DNA of 12,568 nucleotides from SHLJ01 sp041618535 (GTDB taxonomy: Bacteria > Bacteroidota > Bacteroidia > Flavobacteriales > Flavobacteriaceae), in assembly GCA_041618535.1 (NCBI GenBank), contig JBFKFP010000078.1, positions 1 through 12,568 on the forward strand, given 5' to 3'. Below are positions 12,111 to 12,568 of the stretch, piece by piece (position 1 is the first letter of the stretch; the number at the start of each line of letters is the position of its first letter). The notes under the pieces are model-generated. The model did not search any database and was not told where the DNA came from. It worked only from the letters and a program-made list of their open reading frames with translations. The position numbers and the translations under genes were made by a program.

Positions 12111-12568
12111 TTGAAGAACCTGCTGTTTATAGCACTCTCTCTCATGGTTTGCGTAACTTATTCGCAAACCAAATCCTTCACCGTTAAATATATTGATGAA
12201 ACCATTACATTAGATGGGAAACTCGATGAACCCGTCTGGGCTGAGGCTGATGTAGCAACCAATTTCTGGCAATATTTCCCTGTCGATTCCCTTCAAGCCG
12301 AGCAGCAGGCAGAGATCAGGATGCTGTTCGATGACAATAACCTGTATGTAGGGATGAAGGTGAATTCACCAACAAACAATTACGTGATCCCGTCTTTGAG
12401 ACGTGATTTTCGTGCGGGAGGTAATGACAACATCACACTTCTGTTCGATACCTTTAATGACGGCACCAATGCATTTATCTTCGGGACCAACCCGGCCGGA
12501 GTACAGCGGGAGATGCTGCTATCAGGAGGAGGGGCCGAATTAAGGGGATTCAACATGGCCTGGGATGC
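12111..12568 (+). CDS. Secreted CBM9-like/DUF5916 protein, N-terminal part (runs off the window)
   Basis: The open frame gives 152 complete codons before the window ends. From a TTG start (12111) the product begins with a signal peptide (KNLLFIALSLMVCVTYSQ, cleavage after SQ); starting at the ATG at 12144 would remove most of it, so TTG is preferred. The mature N-terminus has the CBM9-like pattern: ITLDGKLDEPVWAEA, FWQYFPVD, EIRMLFDDNNLYVGMKV, then RRDF, DNITLLFDTFNDGTNAFIFGTNPAGVQREMLLSGG and W near the end. That combination is typical of the large Bacteroidota proteins with an N-terminal carbohydrate-binding-family-9-like domain and a C-terminal DUF5916 barrel region, usually 700-900 residues. 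Their role is uncertain, probably cell-surface. The missing part lies beyond 12568. Confidence 0.85.
   Translation, partial: MKNLLFIALSLMVCVTYSQTKSFTVKYIDETITLDGKLDEPVWAEADVATNFWQYFPVDSLQAEQQAEIRMLFDDNNLYVGMKVNSPTNNYVIPSLRRDFRAGGNDNITLLFDTFNDGTNAFIFGTNPAGVQREMLLSGGGAELRGFNMAWD

Noticed and set aside
12056..12187. 43-codon ORF starting in the stop of the RHH gene (TAATG)
   Set aside because: It overlaps the signal-peptide region of the CBM9-like gene in another frame and its product after the first 13 residues looks unstructured; the overlap is probably chance.

Overview
The window looks like chromosomal DNA of a marine-type Flavobacteriaceae member (Bacteroidota). The evidence is moderate GC, secreted proteins cleaved after 'SAQ/PAQ'-like sites, few Shine-Dalgarno sequences, promoter matches to the Bacteroidota consensus TTTG-N19/20-TAnnTTTG, and families common in this group (DUF6249, OMP beta-barrel, DUF5916/CBM9-like). 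I see no tRNA, rRNA, CRISPR array, insertion sequence or integrase.

Layout. (a) 1-243: tail of a protein resembling the C-terminal domain of serine hydrolases, with an in-frame stop just upstream of the conserved part. (b) 278-1327: the methionine sulfoxide reductase pair msrB-msrA, overlapping by 20 bp, behind a near-consensus promoter set in a palindrome. (c) 1406-2728: a six-helix membrane protein of unknown function, convergent with (d) 2725-3706 (minus): an ECF sigma factor followed by an overlapping membrane gene that is probably its anti-sigma factor. (e) 3836-4177: a divergent DUF6249 membrane protein. Near-identical ECF-type promoters (TGTAAC-N17-CGTC / TGTAAC-N17-AGTC) face both ways between (d) and (e). 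(f) 4238-5532: an isoprenylcysteine carboxylmethyltransferase-like membrane enzyme coupled to a PhzF-family protein. (g) A VanX-like D-Ala-D-Ala dipeptidase (minus) and an AlkB-like dioxygenase (plus), divergent with 27 bp between start codons. (h) 6832-7219: AT-rich DNA with no gene. (i) 7220-8152: an alpha/beta hydrolase paralogue whose nucleophile serine is replaced by glycine. (j) 8254-8979: an outer-membrane beta-barrel protein, closed by a strong terminator.

(k) 9209-12056: the most interesting part, a compact six-gene operon: SPFH/band-7 membrane protein, 56-aa glycine-rich membrane peptide, 52-aa DUF4177 protein, DUF1648 membrane protein, secreted alpha/beta hydrolase with an intact triad, and an Arc-type ribbon-helix-helix protein. 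Intergenic gaps are at most 22 bp and two junctions overlap or nearly touch. A Bacteroidota promoter lies upstream, with a palindrome (ATGATAT-N7-ATATCAT) over the predicted transcription start. A simple model is an autoregulated envelope/membrane-domain module in which the last gene represses the first promoter. (l) 12111-end: start of a secreted CBM9-like/DUF5916 protein that runs off the window.

The themes are oxidative repair (MsrA/B), alkylation repair (AlkB), envelope regulation (ECF/anti-sigma/DUF6249) and membrane-associated functions (SPFH operon, OMP, VanX-like). Functions are inferred from motifs read by eye; no database search was possible.
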